Positions 24,301-35,394 of a stretch of 64,000 bases of DNA are shown piece by piece. The stretch's first letter is position 1, and the number at the start of each line of letters is the position of its first letter. Below the pieces are notes generated by a model. The model was not told the DNA's origin. It saw only the letters and a list, made by a program, of their open reading frames with translations, and did no database searches. A program made the position numbers and the translations under genes. The stretch is from the NCBI GenBank assembly GCA_947561715.1, contig OX387201.1, positions 15,080,001-15,144,000 on the forward strand, written 5' to 3'. The stretch comes from Ascidia mentula (lineage: Eukaryota > Chordata > Ascidiacea > Phlebobranchia > Ascidiidae).

Positions 24301-27168
24301 CCAAGGAGTATGTATAAATACTGAAAATGGGACTGCATGTACATGTCAAGGACGTTACACTGGAAAATACTGCGAGACAGGTCAATTAGTCCCTATCCCA
24401 TTGTGTTTTTTTTTGTAGTTTTTGTCTTCTCGTGGTGTAATTTGAACGGCACATTTGTTATTAGTTCTCCCATATTGTCAAGGCAAGCCTTGTTTGAACA
24501 ACGCAGTATGTGAGGACCTGTCTTATGGATATAAATGTTACTGTGCCCCGGGATTTGGTGGGGATAACTGTGAATATGGTATGTATGTGTTTGCGTTTCA
24601 AACAAAACCCCTGTTAATAGCGTTACATACTTTTTGTCACGATTTTCAGTTCAAAAAGTAATCCATTCAAAATAATTTGCACACCGTTCTAATACAGTTA
24701 TTAAAATGTTTTCATTTCCACTAAATAAATCGACCCCGGACTTTGATAGCTTAAAATTAAAAATGATTCTTTTTGCATTTTCTCGGTATATTTTTATTTG
24801 CATATTTATTATATAGCTCAAATCAATTAACCTAAAATACTTTTTAATTAAGGTAACTAAGTCATATCGTTTTATTGTAAGGTGTCCACAGTGAAATATT
24901 GCTGCTTCCGGTAGAAATGGATAGAACTTACACATACAAGTATGTCGTGTTCAATTCCTGTTACGTCGAAGAACCAATCCGTGTAGATTTGGAAGTGTTG
25001 AACCTGGGGAATTATCACCAGTATTTTGCCCCAAGAGTTTATGAAAAGTACCGAAACGGCTTTCGTTTTGGTGTTTACAGAAATTATTACCGACATGTCG
25101 TTCAAACCATAACTGAGTATCGAATCCGCTACTCGGCAATTTTTGGTAAGTACACCGTTATCCTATTGCATGATTGCCAATTGTGGATCGTATTTCCTTC
25201 TGCAGAAAAGTTGATTAGGTTTGTGATCAAATATAAAACCGTTCGTGACTAAAAACCAAAATTTGTTCGTATTTAAGAATAGTCCTTACATCTTTCATAG
25301 CCTTTACCTTTGTGCATCTCGCACTTACAAGTAATTTAATTAAGATTTCATCAGTGCAAATGTGTATCGCAGCGTCGACAAACTTTACCGACAATCCCTG
25401 CAAAAACAATGCTGAATGCACTGTTACAAACAAGGATGACTTTTTCTGCAACTGTACTAAACCATTCCGTGGTCAACTTTGCCAAAAGAGTAAGTTTTTC
25501 TCCTCTTTGAAACGGTTGATCACTTTTTTAGCAATTAATTTTGTCCAGAGATAACTAAATGCTCATCACGACCGTGCCGAAACGGTGGTACATGCAACGA
25601 CACGGAAATAGGTTACAGGTGCACGTGCAAAGATGGTTATAAAGGATCGCATTGTGCACGAGGTAAATGGATTAGTATATAGAAAATACAATATTTGTAT
25701 TTATGTGATAGTGTGTCGCGAAATCATGTTCACATCACAAACAAGTGAAACCAAACATGTTTCGGCTCATTTTAGTTTGCCATGAGTTCTTGCAAATAGG
25801 TTGATTAGTCACCAAATATCGACAACGCATTATAACACACCAATTAGCATGATAAGTTATACACCACTGCCGATTACAGTTCATTAAACTAAAAATAAAT
25901 TGCGTTTAATTGCATTAAAAACAAATTATTATTTCAAAATATTTTAATTTTTGGCAAAAAGTGTTGTAAGGTTTGGGATTGTCAACAGGAAGCGTCTAAT
26001 AACATGTGAAATAACATTTCCACGTTGCGACGCACGCGTCTCTAAAAATGGGTATTAACGTAAATAAAAGTCAACGCCAATCACCGTAAAAAATTTTTTT
26101 AAATTTAAGATGTTTTGAAAAAATATAAGCATTGTGAAAAAAATTTTCAAACCTGTTTTTACGTTATTGATATTTACAAACTGTGTAATAGCTTGAAAAT
26201 AACGCGTCTCATCATTTTTTCTTAAGTTCGATTTACCGGAAATTATTCATTGGAAGTAAAATCGGGTCGGGTTGCCTCAACAACAGTTAATGTTGTTTAC
26301 GACGACTGCCATAACCGATTGGCGAAGGAGATCAGGGCGGAAGCTTTCATCAACAAATCTGCCAACTTGTTTTTAAATGTGGAAAATGTTCAAGTCCAAC
26401 CGTGGGGATTCACCGCTACTGTTCGACGAAAAGATGGCCGAAGTAGTTGGGGCACATACAGGATATATATAAAATACAATGCATGGTTTGGTGAGTATTT
26501 TGTTTTTGCGGAGGTCCTCAATTGATCAATTTTTAGGCAAGATTTGTTGGCACTTGCGCGGAATAGTATTTCTAAAAAAAAATTGAGGGAAAAACATCTA
26601 GAAATGAAATATGCGTCTATCACAACAACATGTCCGCACTTATTTTATTTGAACTGATTTTCACATTTAAAAACTGCTCTTGGTATTACTAGACGATAGA
26701 AGTACCCAGGGTGAGATGTGCTATAATGGTGGAAGATGTGAAAACGTATTAAATGGACCCATCTGCCATTGTAAACCTGGATTTATAGGAAGACAGTGCA
26801 AAAAAGGTAAATAACCAAACACAATAAATCAAATTCTCACCAAAATTTAAACCCATGTTTGTTAAATTACAATTGTGCACTTTAGTTGACCATTGCCTAA
26901 GCAATCCATGTTACAACGGTGGAAAATGTCAAAATGATGAAAAAACTGGATTTACATGTGAATGTCTTGATGGATTTGTTGGAGTCAAATGTTCTGTTGG
27001 TTAGTTTTTTACTGAAGGAATCACATCAACGATGTCGTAAATCGTTCTGTTCCAAACGCACATTGTCTCACAAGGTTGTATTTTTTTACAGATGTAGCTG
27101 CTTTGAAAAAATCATCATATTCCTCTGACACGATTGACGTCGACAAATCGAAAGATATGCTTTATTAA
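15341..27168 (+). CDS. Gene A: secreted nine-repeat WGF-domain/EGF protein (~1531 aa)
   Basis: The model has 29 coding exons. Exon 1 (15341-15413) encodes the signal peptide starting [15 protein letters not shown]. Then come nine identical three-exon units (one WGF exon of 252-282 nt, a 5-Cys EGF exon, a 6-Cys EGF exon), and a last exon (27092-27168) with a 25-residue acidic/Ser tail ending DKSKDMLY. Every intron is phase 1 and every internal exon is a multiple of three, so the 4596-nt reading frame closes without a break. There is no transmembrane segment or GPI signal, so the product should be secreted or matrix-bound, and it carries many N-x-S/T sites. The WGF domain is not one I recognise; EGF repeats usually act as calcium-binding or spacer modules. 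AATAAA lies at 27280-27285, 112 nt after the stop. Function is unknown; an extracellular ligand or recognition protein is plausible. Confidence 0.9.
15618..18372 (+). other. Gene A modules 1-3 (exons 2-10)
   Basis: WGF1 15618-15887, EGFa 16083-16196, EGFb 16310-16420. WGF2 16545-16805, EGFa 16935-17048, EGFb 17229-17342. WGF3 17599-17871, EGFa 18041-18157, EGFb 18262-18372. WGF1 is the best match to the consensus ([24 protein letters not shown]). WGF2 is a divergent type: the Trp of the signature is replaced (QSGF) and the C-terminal part reads VIYWKAFFR. Its EGFb ([15 protein letters not shown]) is of the same subtype as those following the divergent domains of gene B. Confidence 0.9.
18892..21770 (+). 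other. Gene A modules 4-5 (exons 11-16)
   Basis: WGF4 18892-19158, EGFa 19408-19521, EGFb 20005-20118. WGF5 20553-20804, EGFa 21245-21358, EGFb 21657-21770. WGF4 is canonical ([22 protein letters not shown]). WGF5 is shorter (84 residues), has HQWGFVVNL and is closest to WGF7. The intron after WGF5 contains a Penelope-like tail fragment. Confidence 0.9.
20870..21190 (+). mobile_element. Penelope-like element tail fragment in gene A intron
   Basis: A stretch reading GGAGACTGGGGCTCTATGAG, then the ATCACCTCTCCGTGCG phrase, a T-run and AGCGCCGTTACC, is collinear with 3845-4000 in the remnant at 3.64-4.14 kb. It lies wholly within the intron between 20804 and 21245 and is broken. Confidence 0.6.
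22104..26999 (+). other. Gene A modules 6-9 (exons 17-28)
   Basis: WGF6 22104-22385, EGFa 22861-22980, EGFb 23370-23480. WGF7 23617-23877, EGFa 24270-24380, EGFb 24465-24578. WGF8 24882-25145, EGFa 25373-25489, EGFb 25549-25662. WGF9 26227-26490, EGFa 26693-26806, EGFb 26886-26999. WGF8 is divergent (RNGF in place of xWGF). Everything from 23,373 onward is present again from 51,882, so the duplication breakpoint lies inside the EGFb exon of module 6. Confidence 0.9.
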
Positions 27169-27279
27169 CACGACTTCGAGCGTTTGCTATCCACACTCAA
27201 TGTATAAAACCGATTAGTGTATTTCGTATGATTTGTGTGTCCGTTGTCTGTCACATGTACATTGAGCCAGTTTTACTTG

Positions 27280-27285
27280 AATAAA
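27280..27285 (+). terminator. Gene A polyadenylation signal
   Basis: An AATAAA hexamer lies 112 nt downstream of the stop codon; the same hexamer is preserved in the duplicated copy at 55780-55785. No other candidate lies closer. Confidence 0.5.
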
Positions 27286-27424
27286 TAGTAATGCATTTCA
27301 CGTTTCGCGAAAAAAATTGTCGAAACACTATTTTGGTTAGGTACACATCTCACGGATTTACACATAATTTTAAGAAGAAAAAGACTGGCCCATACTGTTG
27401 TTAAGATTGTCATGTTTAAAAGAA

Positions 27425-27456
27425 GACGTTTCGGCAAAAACTTATGCCATCATCAG
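27425..27456 (-). ncRNA. Hammerhead-like motif, Penelope type
   Basis: Read on the minus strand: CTGATGA (27456 down to 27450), a GGCA/TGCC stem II with an internal loop, then GAAACGTC (27432 down to 27425), whose self-complementary ACGT would form a dimeric helix III with cleavage after the C. One extra nucleotide sits between the core and stem II. The same phrase occurs at 48.5 kb and, through the segmental duplication, at 55925-55956. Confidence 0.45.
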
Positions 27457-27585
27457 TTTGAATGACGCGGTTGGTGTAGCTTCATCATCATAAGGAGCGG
27501 ACCTGACGAACGTCACAGATAAGGCTCGCGCGGGTGGTGACGTCATGTTGTTATCGGCCACACACCACTTGAGGGCGCAGTATGC

Positions 27586-27669
27586 GACGCAAACCGCAAA
27601 AGTACACAGTAAACAGCATGTTTCTTTTGTGTTTTATGCCGTTTATTGTGTACTTTTCCGTTTTGCGTC
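27586..27669. repeat. 29-bp inverted repeat with 26-bp loop
   Basis: The arm 27586-27614 (starting GACGCAAACCGCAAAAGTAC) is complementary, with few mismatches, to 27641-27669. The duplicated copy at 56086-56169 has a more decayed right arm. It may be the end of a small non-autonomous element; no open frame is present. Confidence 0.6.
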
Positions 27670-27784
27670 TTCTTAGCTCTATTTCTTAGTCTTTTTTGTC
27701 GCGCAATCGCAGCAATTATCTTTTTGTTTGTGCCGCGACTATGATATCGCCCTATGTTTTTGCAACTGTTTCCACAAATAATCA

Positions 27785-27880
27785 GAGATCATGGTTTTCG
27801 GTCTAACAGATCACAAAGTGATCTCACAGATCTTGGCTTTTGGTCTCATAGATCATAACATCAGTCCACCAGACCAAACT
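27785..27880. repeat. Short direct repeat of AGATC-rich unit
   Basis: Two diverged units of about 48 bp, beginning AGATCATGGTTTTCGGTCT and AGATCTTGGCTTTTGGTCT, follow each other around a GATCACAAAGTGATC palindrome. This is low-complexity regulatory-looking sequence or transposon debris; no function is assigned. Confidence 0.4.
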
Positions 27881-28429
27881 TAGTCCAAAAACAGAGACCA
27901 TCGGTGACGCGACCTACAGCCAACATAATGTCAGAAAAAGTAAGTTGCTACGTCGTAAGGCGGCCGAGTAACCCGCTTTCATACTTTTGTCAACTAACAT
28001 CCCTCTGGTCAGAACGAGACTCCTCGTGACAGTCTTGATGTTGGGTTTCGCAGAGATACAATTTCATCAAAACCTTCCGACAAAACATTTCTTCGCGCCC
28101 CTTCAAGTACTTTATTACACGACATGCTTTGCAAAACATTAGCAATAGACACCCACGCAACATGTAACAACTTGAAACAACCTCCGGACATAGCGGTACG
28201 TCTGTACTTGCCCGGTGCGATAGCCAGCAAAATCAGCATTATATTTAGGACGGGGATGTTAAACTAGGATTTTGATCATCAGAAAGGAAATTACTTTTGT
28301 GATGCTGTTGTAGTTTCTAAAAAGGTTATTGGTGCCATGAATACAATTGCATTATTTCGGTAAGAACGGATTTGTGCATACAACAGTATATCTTGGAAAT
28401 ATCAACTTAAATAGCGCATACAAATAAAT

Positions 28430-29225
28430 TTAAAAATGCTGTTTCAACTGTTCTCTTGTTATTGCATAAGCTGCTGTAATGTCGCGAAAAGTCGCGAACA
28501 GTTTAAACATAATTTTTTGGACTGGTGTTAAATATCGTGAAGCTAAAGTCGAATTTGGGGTTGTCTTGCCAAAATGGCGCAAATGGTGGGAACAGCGTGG
28601 AAGATGGCATATTGTATTGTTCATCAGAATACACAGGAATATTCTGGGAAATACGTGAGTTCAATTATTCAATTTATATCATGACATTTTTGAATATTGC
28701 TTTAATTGCTTTTAAACAACGGTAAGAACAAATACAGATAATTCTTCTCTACCAATTTCATTTTTGCCTTCGTCAAATGTATTGGAAGAAGATGTAAAGC
28801 ATAATTTACTGAACTCTACGCTCCTATTTTTAGGACTTGTTCATTGTCTTTCTAACCCATGCCATAGAGGTGAATGTATTGAACAGACAGGTGGTTATGA
28901 ATGCATAATTGCCCGAATGGCTGGAAAGGAAAAAACGACATCCGTAAGAACGTGCAACATATTTTGCAGTTCCAGGTCTTTATGCTTCTTTATATTACAT
29001 TCGTAAAACGATTTTTTTTAATGAAATTTTTTTTAAGTTTTGCGGTAACCATGTCCGTCCTGACTGCGGGTTGGCTCCTTTACAATATATTTAATGAGTT
29101 TTTCTTCCAGAGGGGCCATGGATACAAGGTACTGTGTAGGGTCTCACAGATATTCGTCCGAACCTGGCAAAGAGATAGTTTTGAGTTACGATCGTTGCTA
29201 TAGCGGGGTTGCTAATGACGTCACG
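28430..29225 (+). pseudogene. Decayed WGF/EGF gene fragment
   Basis: Three former exons lie in order: a 5-Cys-EGF-like exon (~28540-28654, with degraded cysteines), a 6-Cys EGF exon (28834-28943, one base short of the family's 111 nt and out of frame) and the first ~110 nt of a WGF exon (29111-29225) that stops short of the WGF signature. At nucleotide level the closest relative in the window is not the adjacent gene A but exons 12-14 of gene B (43802 to 43243), in opposite orientation; introns between the exons also match. It is a relic of an inverted paralogue and is repeated at 56.9-57.7 kb. Confidence 0.8.
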
Positions 29226-30080
29226 TTAGTTGATAATGGTCAAGTGTGGTGATTATATTACAATATATCACTATGTAACCACAAAAGCAGAATTTGTTCT
29301 TGAAAACTCAGCAAGATCCGTGTTAATAAATTACCGTTTTTGTAGTTGATATCCCTTTTAACTTTGTTTACCAGAGCAAAATCTGCCTCAATAGAAAATC
29401 AGAATTTGGTATCGAAGGAACACTTCTTTTTTTGACATATTTTTTTTTCTTTTTAAAGGTCCAAAATATCTCCGTTGTCAAAACTGAGAAACTTGCTATA
29501 CCCAAGTTGATGAAAGAGTTATATGTACAGATGGACCGTGCATTTGATGGGAATAAATCGGATGGTTATCAACAACCCTGCGCCAAACTTAATGCAAACA
29601 CATTTGAAATGATAGATATACTAAAATCAACCGTTTGCACCAAAACATTCGTTCAAGACGATGTCTGATTTTCGTGTTGGTTTCTATTCAACAATAATAA
29701 ACACAACATAATGTTTTCAACATATTCAACAACCATGTTATGTAATTGTTTGCTTTTTCCACGTTTCCACAAAAGTATGGACATTGCTGATGGCTGCTTC
29801 AAAATTTAACTTTTCTATTAGAAATTTGTCGCAAGTGTGTAACGTTTGTGAAGGTTAAGTAGATAATTAGGAAGCCAAAACACACCGGGTGGTTTCATAT
29901 AAATATGTCATTCTATGTAGGCTTATATAGCAAACAATGATTCGTCAAAACAAAGGGCGCAACTAGAGCCATGAAAATTGATTGATTGATTTAACAGTCA
30001 CTGTATATACATATATGTACAAACATTCGACCAAAAGTTATTCTGGAAAACACCAAATATTACAAAGGGAGTCAACGGGC
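29226..30080. other. Intergenic; one doubtful exon-like frame
   Basis: The + frame at 29460-29668 follows a polypyrimidine/AG (TTTTTAAAG) and ends in a stop, resembling a terminal exon. The duplicated copy has a 4-nt insertion early in this frame that destroys it, so coding status is doubtful. The rest is AT-rich with the 3' flank of the minus-strand receptor. Confidence 0.35.
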
Positions 30081-30084
30081 TTGC

Positions 30085-33000
30085 TTAGGTGTTGTTTGCC
30101 GGGGGATTTTCGATCTCTTCCAACAACATGTCCGAATTGCGTTTAGATGTTGCGTTGCGTTTAGACGAACCGCTTCCGGAGGTAACAAACTTATCCGACG
30201 TCTTCCTGCTGATATATCGTTTGGTCTCGTCAAACCTATCAGCGATAATATTGGAGTAAAGTATCGGGTTTAGGGCGCTGTTTATTGGCAGAAGGATGCA
30301 GGCGCTTGCCACGTATGCTTCTGTGGGCATCTTGACACCTGCCAAGCTCAAATAACCCATGATACAAACTGGAATCCAGCAGCAAAAATCAGTTGCGATA
30401 AGTCGGAATATTCTCCTCTGTAACCTTGTACTGGTGTTCGAACTCTTTGAGTTTTTCATACGGTTGCTCGCCTTATAAATGTAGCAGTAAACGGCAAAGA
30501 TGTAGAAGAACATTAGAAAATTGATGGTGATAATAAGGGCTGAATATTCCCAGCCTCGTTCGTCACTCGTTGCAAACAGACGAGGCAAACACACACTTGT
30601 TTCACCGTAATAACCGAATTCGCCGCGTATCGAGTTGGGAAATGCATCGGAGACAATGTGTTTTGCTTCCGACCATCTTAAAACGACCTTGTTTGAGATA
30701 TTGCTGGCGAGTTGTAGCATTGTCTCTACATTTATATCCTGAGAACCAAAGAAGTAATTGGAAAACCATACGGTTGTTTGAAAATACTCAATTTTGAACT
30801 TGATCAGTGGAAGTACTGCTATGATCACAGCAAAACCCCATGCCAGAAACGTTGTGAGGATGGCTACGGTTTTAAATTCGATTTGGCGTCCAAGCATAGG
30901 ATTGTGAACCGTAGATAACCTGAATGTTGTCATTGCGGTCATGACAAAAGCGGACGCCTCGCAGGACGTAATAGCCAGGGCGCCCAGACTCGAACAGATC
31001 CAACTGGTTCTCCAGACGCGGTCGTGAATGCAGTACGAGCCTTTGAAGGAAACCCCAACCGACACTACGCTTAAGAGATATACACCCATAAGAAAATCAG
31101 CAACGGAGAGGTTGAGAATGAACATGTTGTTGCATTTTGTTATGGTATTCATAGAATTTGCCTGGTACAAGATTTTTGCTGTTGTCAGGAAAACTGCAGA
31201 GTTTCCAATAATTGCCAACATGCCCATAATCCAGAAAAATGCTCTAAAAACTAAACTGGCAATCATTTCGTATCGGTTTGAAAATGTTGTAAGACATTCG
31301 TCGCTGCCATCCTGACAGTTTGTGATGCCATTCTCCACAAACTTTATATCGATGGAATATACATTGCCCGAGAAGCATTTAAATCGTGTACTGCGGCAGA
31401 GCTGAACGGCCTCGTCACTTCCATCATTGCAGTCAAAAACTCCATCACAAACTAAACCAGAAGAGATATTTTGTTTTCGGTTCGCGCATTCCATCCATTT
31501 CCCTTTGCACAGAGTAGTTGCCTCATCTGATTCGTCGTCGCAATCCACAAAACCGTCGCAAACCCTTGACAGTGCGATGTTAACGTTATTGATGTTATGA
31601 ATGCAGTAAAATCGTGAAGCGTTGCAGTATTGTTCTCCTTGCAGTGCGCATTGTGGGCTGATACCATCGATCCCGAACGTTTTTTCGACCACCCCATTGC
31701 AAAAACGAACTTTGGTGTCGATTTTGGACCGTTGCCACAGGGTCTTAATGCTTCGTACACACGAAGTTTGACAAAAGGCTGGTGGATTGGGACAATCACT
31801 ACATTCGTCCTCGAACAATTTACACTCTGGATTTCCGTCGCATTTTCTTACCATTTCGAAGCCATTCCATGTCAGGCACTGCATAAATTTATCTGCAGTT
31901 TTGCTGCAACTACAGTATTTAGTGTTATAACCAGTGCAGTCTACTTTTGGGTTGCACAAGGCCTCTGTCATGTTCACACAGCTCGCATTGCATCGTATCT
32001 GTCCGGTGGGACATGAGCCACGTATTTCGTTGCAAATTGTCATATTTTTGCAAAAGCATTCGTCCGACAAATCGTAACAGTCAGCAATGCCATCGCAAAC
32101 CTGACTTGGCGAAATCATTAAACGGCGGTCCAGGCACTGAAAGCATCTGAATTCACCTTCGACGAAACATAAATCCGATCGGTCGGCACAGTTTGGCAAG
32201 GAGTCGTAAAGATTCGCTTGCGGCAAACTACAGACAGATTTCCTGGTCGTGCCAGAGCAGCGAAATCCAAATCTTTCGCACCGTTCGTCGCTGTCATCGT
32301 TGCAGGATGATCCGACCGCACTGTTATCATCGCAGAAGTATTTGTTATCAATAAAATTTCCGTCTTGACATTGAAAGAGTTCTTTGCGTTGTTTGCCCAT
32401 ACCAGTGATATACCTTTTACCACTGACGCAAACTTCTTCATCAGGCGAGCATCGGTAGTTGTATAATGTGCTGATTAAAATTCCTTTTCCAGTGACGTTG
32501 TAATAAGATTGTGACTGATCACAATTAAACACAGTGACTTCATTTCCACACCAAGCTGGTGTCACCTTGCAGGAATGGTGAAGGGATTCCAGTTGAGTGC
32601 AGTTAAGCTCATCTGTCCAGTCCCCACAGTCGTTGACGCCGTTGCAAACTTTTTCATGATTGATACATCCACTCAAAGGGCACTTGTTGCTATAGCAACC
32701 GCATTGGAATTTGGCACACGTACAGTTCATCTCGTCCTCCGCTTGCGGACAATCCTGACTCCCGTCGCATCTCCGTTTCATGTCGATGCATCCTTTGATA
32801 CTTCCACAGCCGCCAGGTTGTTTGTAGCAATTGCAAGCAAACTGGTTCGCTTTGCACGTGCAGTTTCTTTCGTCACTCCAATCACCGCATTCTGATTTTC
32901 CGCTACATTTGAAATGAAATCCCCATGGTAAACAGCCTGGAGATTTCGTGCAATTGAGAGTGGAATAACAATCACACTCAAAATAACCTTCGCCGCAACT

Positions 33001-33832
33001 GCAGTTTCTTTCATCCGACCAATCGCGACAATCGTTGTAGCCATCGCAGACTTTTTTATCTGGAACACAACCCTCGCAATTCCTCTGTCCCAAACAGTCA
33101 CATTTGAAGTATTTTTCTGGGCAACTGCCTGCCGGTTCATCACTTCTGTCGAAGCAATCGTCCTTTCCGTCATTTACCGAACTATTCGGTACACACGGCG
33201 TAGTGCATCCATCGTTCACCTTTCCGTAACATGCGCACATCGTTTGGTTTTTTAAACAGGGATTCGGACAGTTTTTTTCATCACTCCAATCGCTGCAACT
33301 TGGTCTCTGGTCACATCTATATGACCAACAATTTGCTTAATTTTACTTGCTTATGGATTGAATATATATGAAGATGTAAAATAATATGCTTGTGACATTA
33401 TTGGCACAGGAATATTTGTGGCTACAGAATGTTTGCAATTAAACACCACGCTAAGTTCAAAAGCCAAAGAAAAACAACAAACGAACTGTGGCAGAAATAA
33501 AAATACATTTGGTAAAAGCAGTTGATATTTTACAGAAAGTTAGTATTTCTATGTTTTGTTGTTGCTAACGTACCTGTCGGACTCTTTGTAAAATGTTGGG
33601 TATCCTGATATGCAGCCGGTGGATGTGTTTGCGCAGTCGCAGTAAAAATCGCCTGGTTTCTTCGTGGGTAGTTCATCACTCCAATCGCCGCACTGGTTGA
33701 ATTTGTCGAATTTCCAGGCCATTGGAATGCACCCTGATCCCCAAGTGCAGTTGCTTTCTTTTCGACACGCACAGGCGAACATTGCCTCGGGACACACACA
33801 ATCAATGTTGTCGAATGGTCCTGTGCACTTCC
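30085..33832 (-). CDS. LDLa-repeat rhodopsin-class GPCR, copy 1
   Basis: Two exons are visible: 33574-33832 (acceptor TTCAG, phase 1 start) and the long final exon 30085-33316, spliced in phase 2. Earlier exons, including the signal peptide, lie upstream and were not found. The ectodomain has about a dozen LDL-receptor class A-like units, each ending in an acidic C-x-D-x-SDE type box (DWSDERNC, DESDEATTLC, NDGSDEAVQLC). Counting from the ATG at 33240, residues ~660-1000 form seven helices: TM1 has GNS, TM2 NLSVADF, TM7 NPILY. The DRY position reads TFRL, keeping Arg but lacking the acid. Extracellular loop 2 is long (~75 residues). Architecture recalls LDLa/LRR receptors such as snail GRL101 and relaxin receptors, but no leucine-rich repeats are seen. 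It should be a plasma-membrane receptor for a peptide or protein ligand; the ligand is unknown. Confidence 0.88.
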
Positions 33833-35394
33833 CTGAAGTAAAGATTGCCATTTTAGTTATGTGTATAGCATTTATTCGTGCGCCGTTATTGCAATTATTA
33901 TTGACTAATACAAATAACTTGACAATCGGTGTAAAGTTTTGTTTCTACAAATTTATTTGGAAATTTGCTCGTTGCTTATCACCCACGCCAAGTCGGTCGA
34001 TTTTTGTTTGGTTTATTTTATTTAAATATTGTTAGCAAACTTTCTTACTTTGCGTACTATTTTCTGAAATCGTGTGTTGCGCAGTAGACCAGCTCCAGAT
34101 AAGAATCACACAAAAGAGCTTTGGGCAGTTTGAGGAAATCATTTTCTAAGAAATAAAAAGTGTATCTGTTGAAACAGGATTGGTTTCAAATTATAGAAAT
34201 ATTTGACGATGAAAATATACAATCTTCGTGGAGGTGCTGCCTTTTATATCCGCGCTCAAAGTAGACATCTTTTGTATTTAGTTTTTTTAAGAAAGATGAC
34301 GATGTAGTGCATTTCAAACTAATTCTGCAAATGACGCGTAAACCGTCACAACAATTTTTTCGGAAACATTTAAATAACGGGGCACTAAAAATCATGTTCA
34401 TTTTGCTGTCCATATCTTATAGACCTACGAGATACAACTCGGTGTGGAATTCCACATTTTCAAACAAAAAGAATTTAAAGCTTACCTTGAAGAATACTTT
34501 TTAAACAAGAAATGTGATTCCTGAACAACTTGAAACAGTATAATGTCCAACATATAGTAAAATCATGAAATAAATTTAAACACGTGTTTTATACATAAAG
34601 TCATACCGCTAATACGTATTTAATATTGTTGGGCATGCAACAAGCTAATATTAACATTTATCACGTTAGAAACGCAAAATTCATATACTATGTGAAAACA
34701 ATAAACAGTATTTTGTTACAACGGAAACTGCAGATTAAATGCGCTTATAGACCTTCATGTTTAAGCTGATCATAACAGTCTGGATGACTCTCACAAGGTA
34801 TACCTTCCCTCAATTTATACATTTAATCTATATCCGTTGTGGGTATGGCGCGTCATGTGCCCCGTGTGGTTAAATCCAAAATAAGACAGCACAGCGTCGT
34901 ATTTCACCACTCACCAAGCAATTCACCGACTCATATATCCCATTTTTATTTTAACCAAAGCGCACTGAGAATCATTAGTAAAGAAAAGCGCAGGTAAAAT
35001 CTGTTTTTCACGTGCGGCGAATCTGTCCAAATACGATGCATGCGGAAACGCTGTGGGAACAAATCCGATAAAAGCGACACAAGTCGTGCAAACATACTTT
35101 TTCTGTGCTGTCGGTAAGGACGCTGTGAAGTGCGTGGACTATCGTAAATAAACAATGCCAAATTCACATGTGAAAAATAACAATAGTGTATGCAGTGTCC
35201 CCACAAAATATGAAAAATCTACAGTTTGCCTTCTAGCAAACACTTTAGTTGGTTTCAAACATGTTTTTTTCTTGTGGTTATATTCACGACAAGCCATTCA
35301 AGTCTGATAGCTTACAATCAACCACACGCAAACGCACTGGTGTGTAATACAACACATGTGGGACGGCTGTTTCTGGGTGGGATCAACATCTTAA

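Noticed and set aside
29432-29668. Possible terminal exon downstream of the WGF relic
   Set aside because: The duplicate carries a 4-nt insertion that destroys the frame, and no upstream exon with matching phase was found.
31630-32016. 128-codon + frame antisense to the LDLa-GPCR
   Set aside because: It is a shadow of the receptor reading frame on the other strand; no independent motif.
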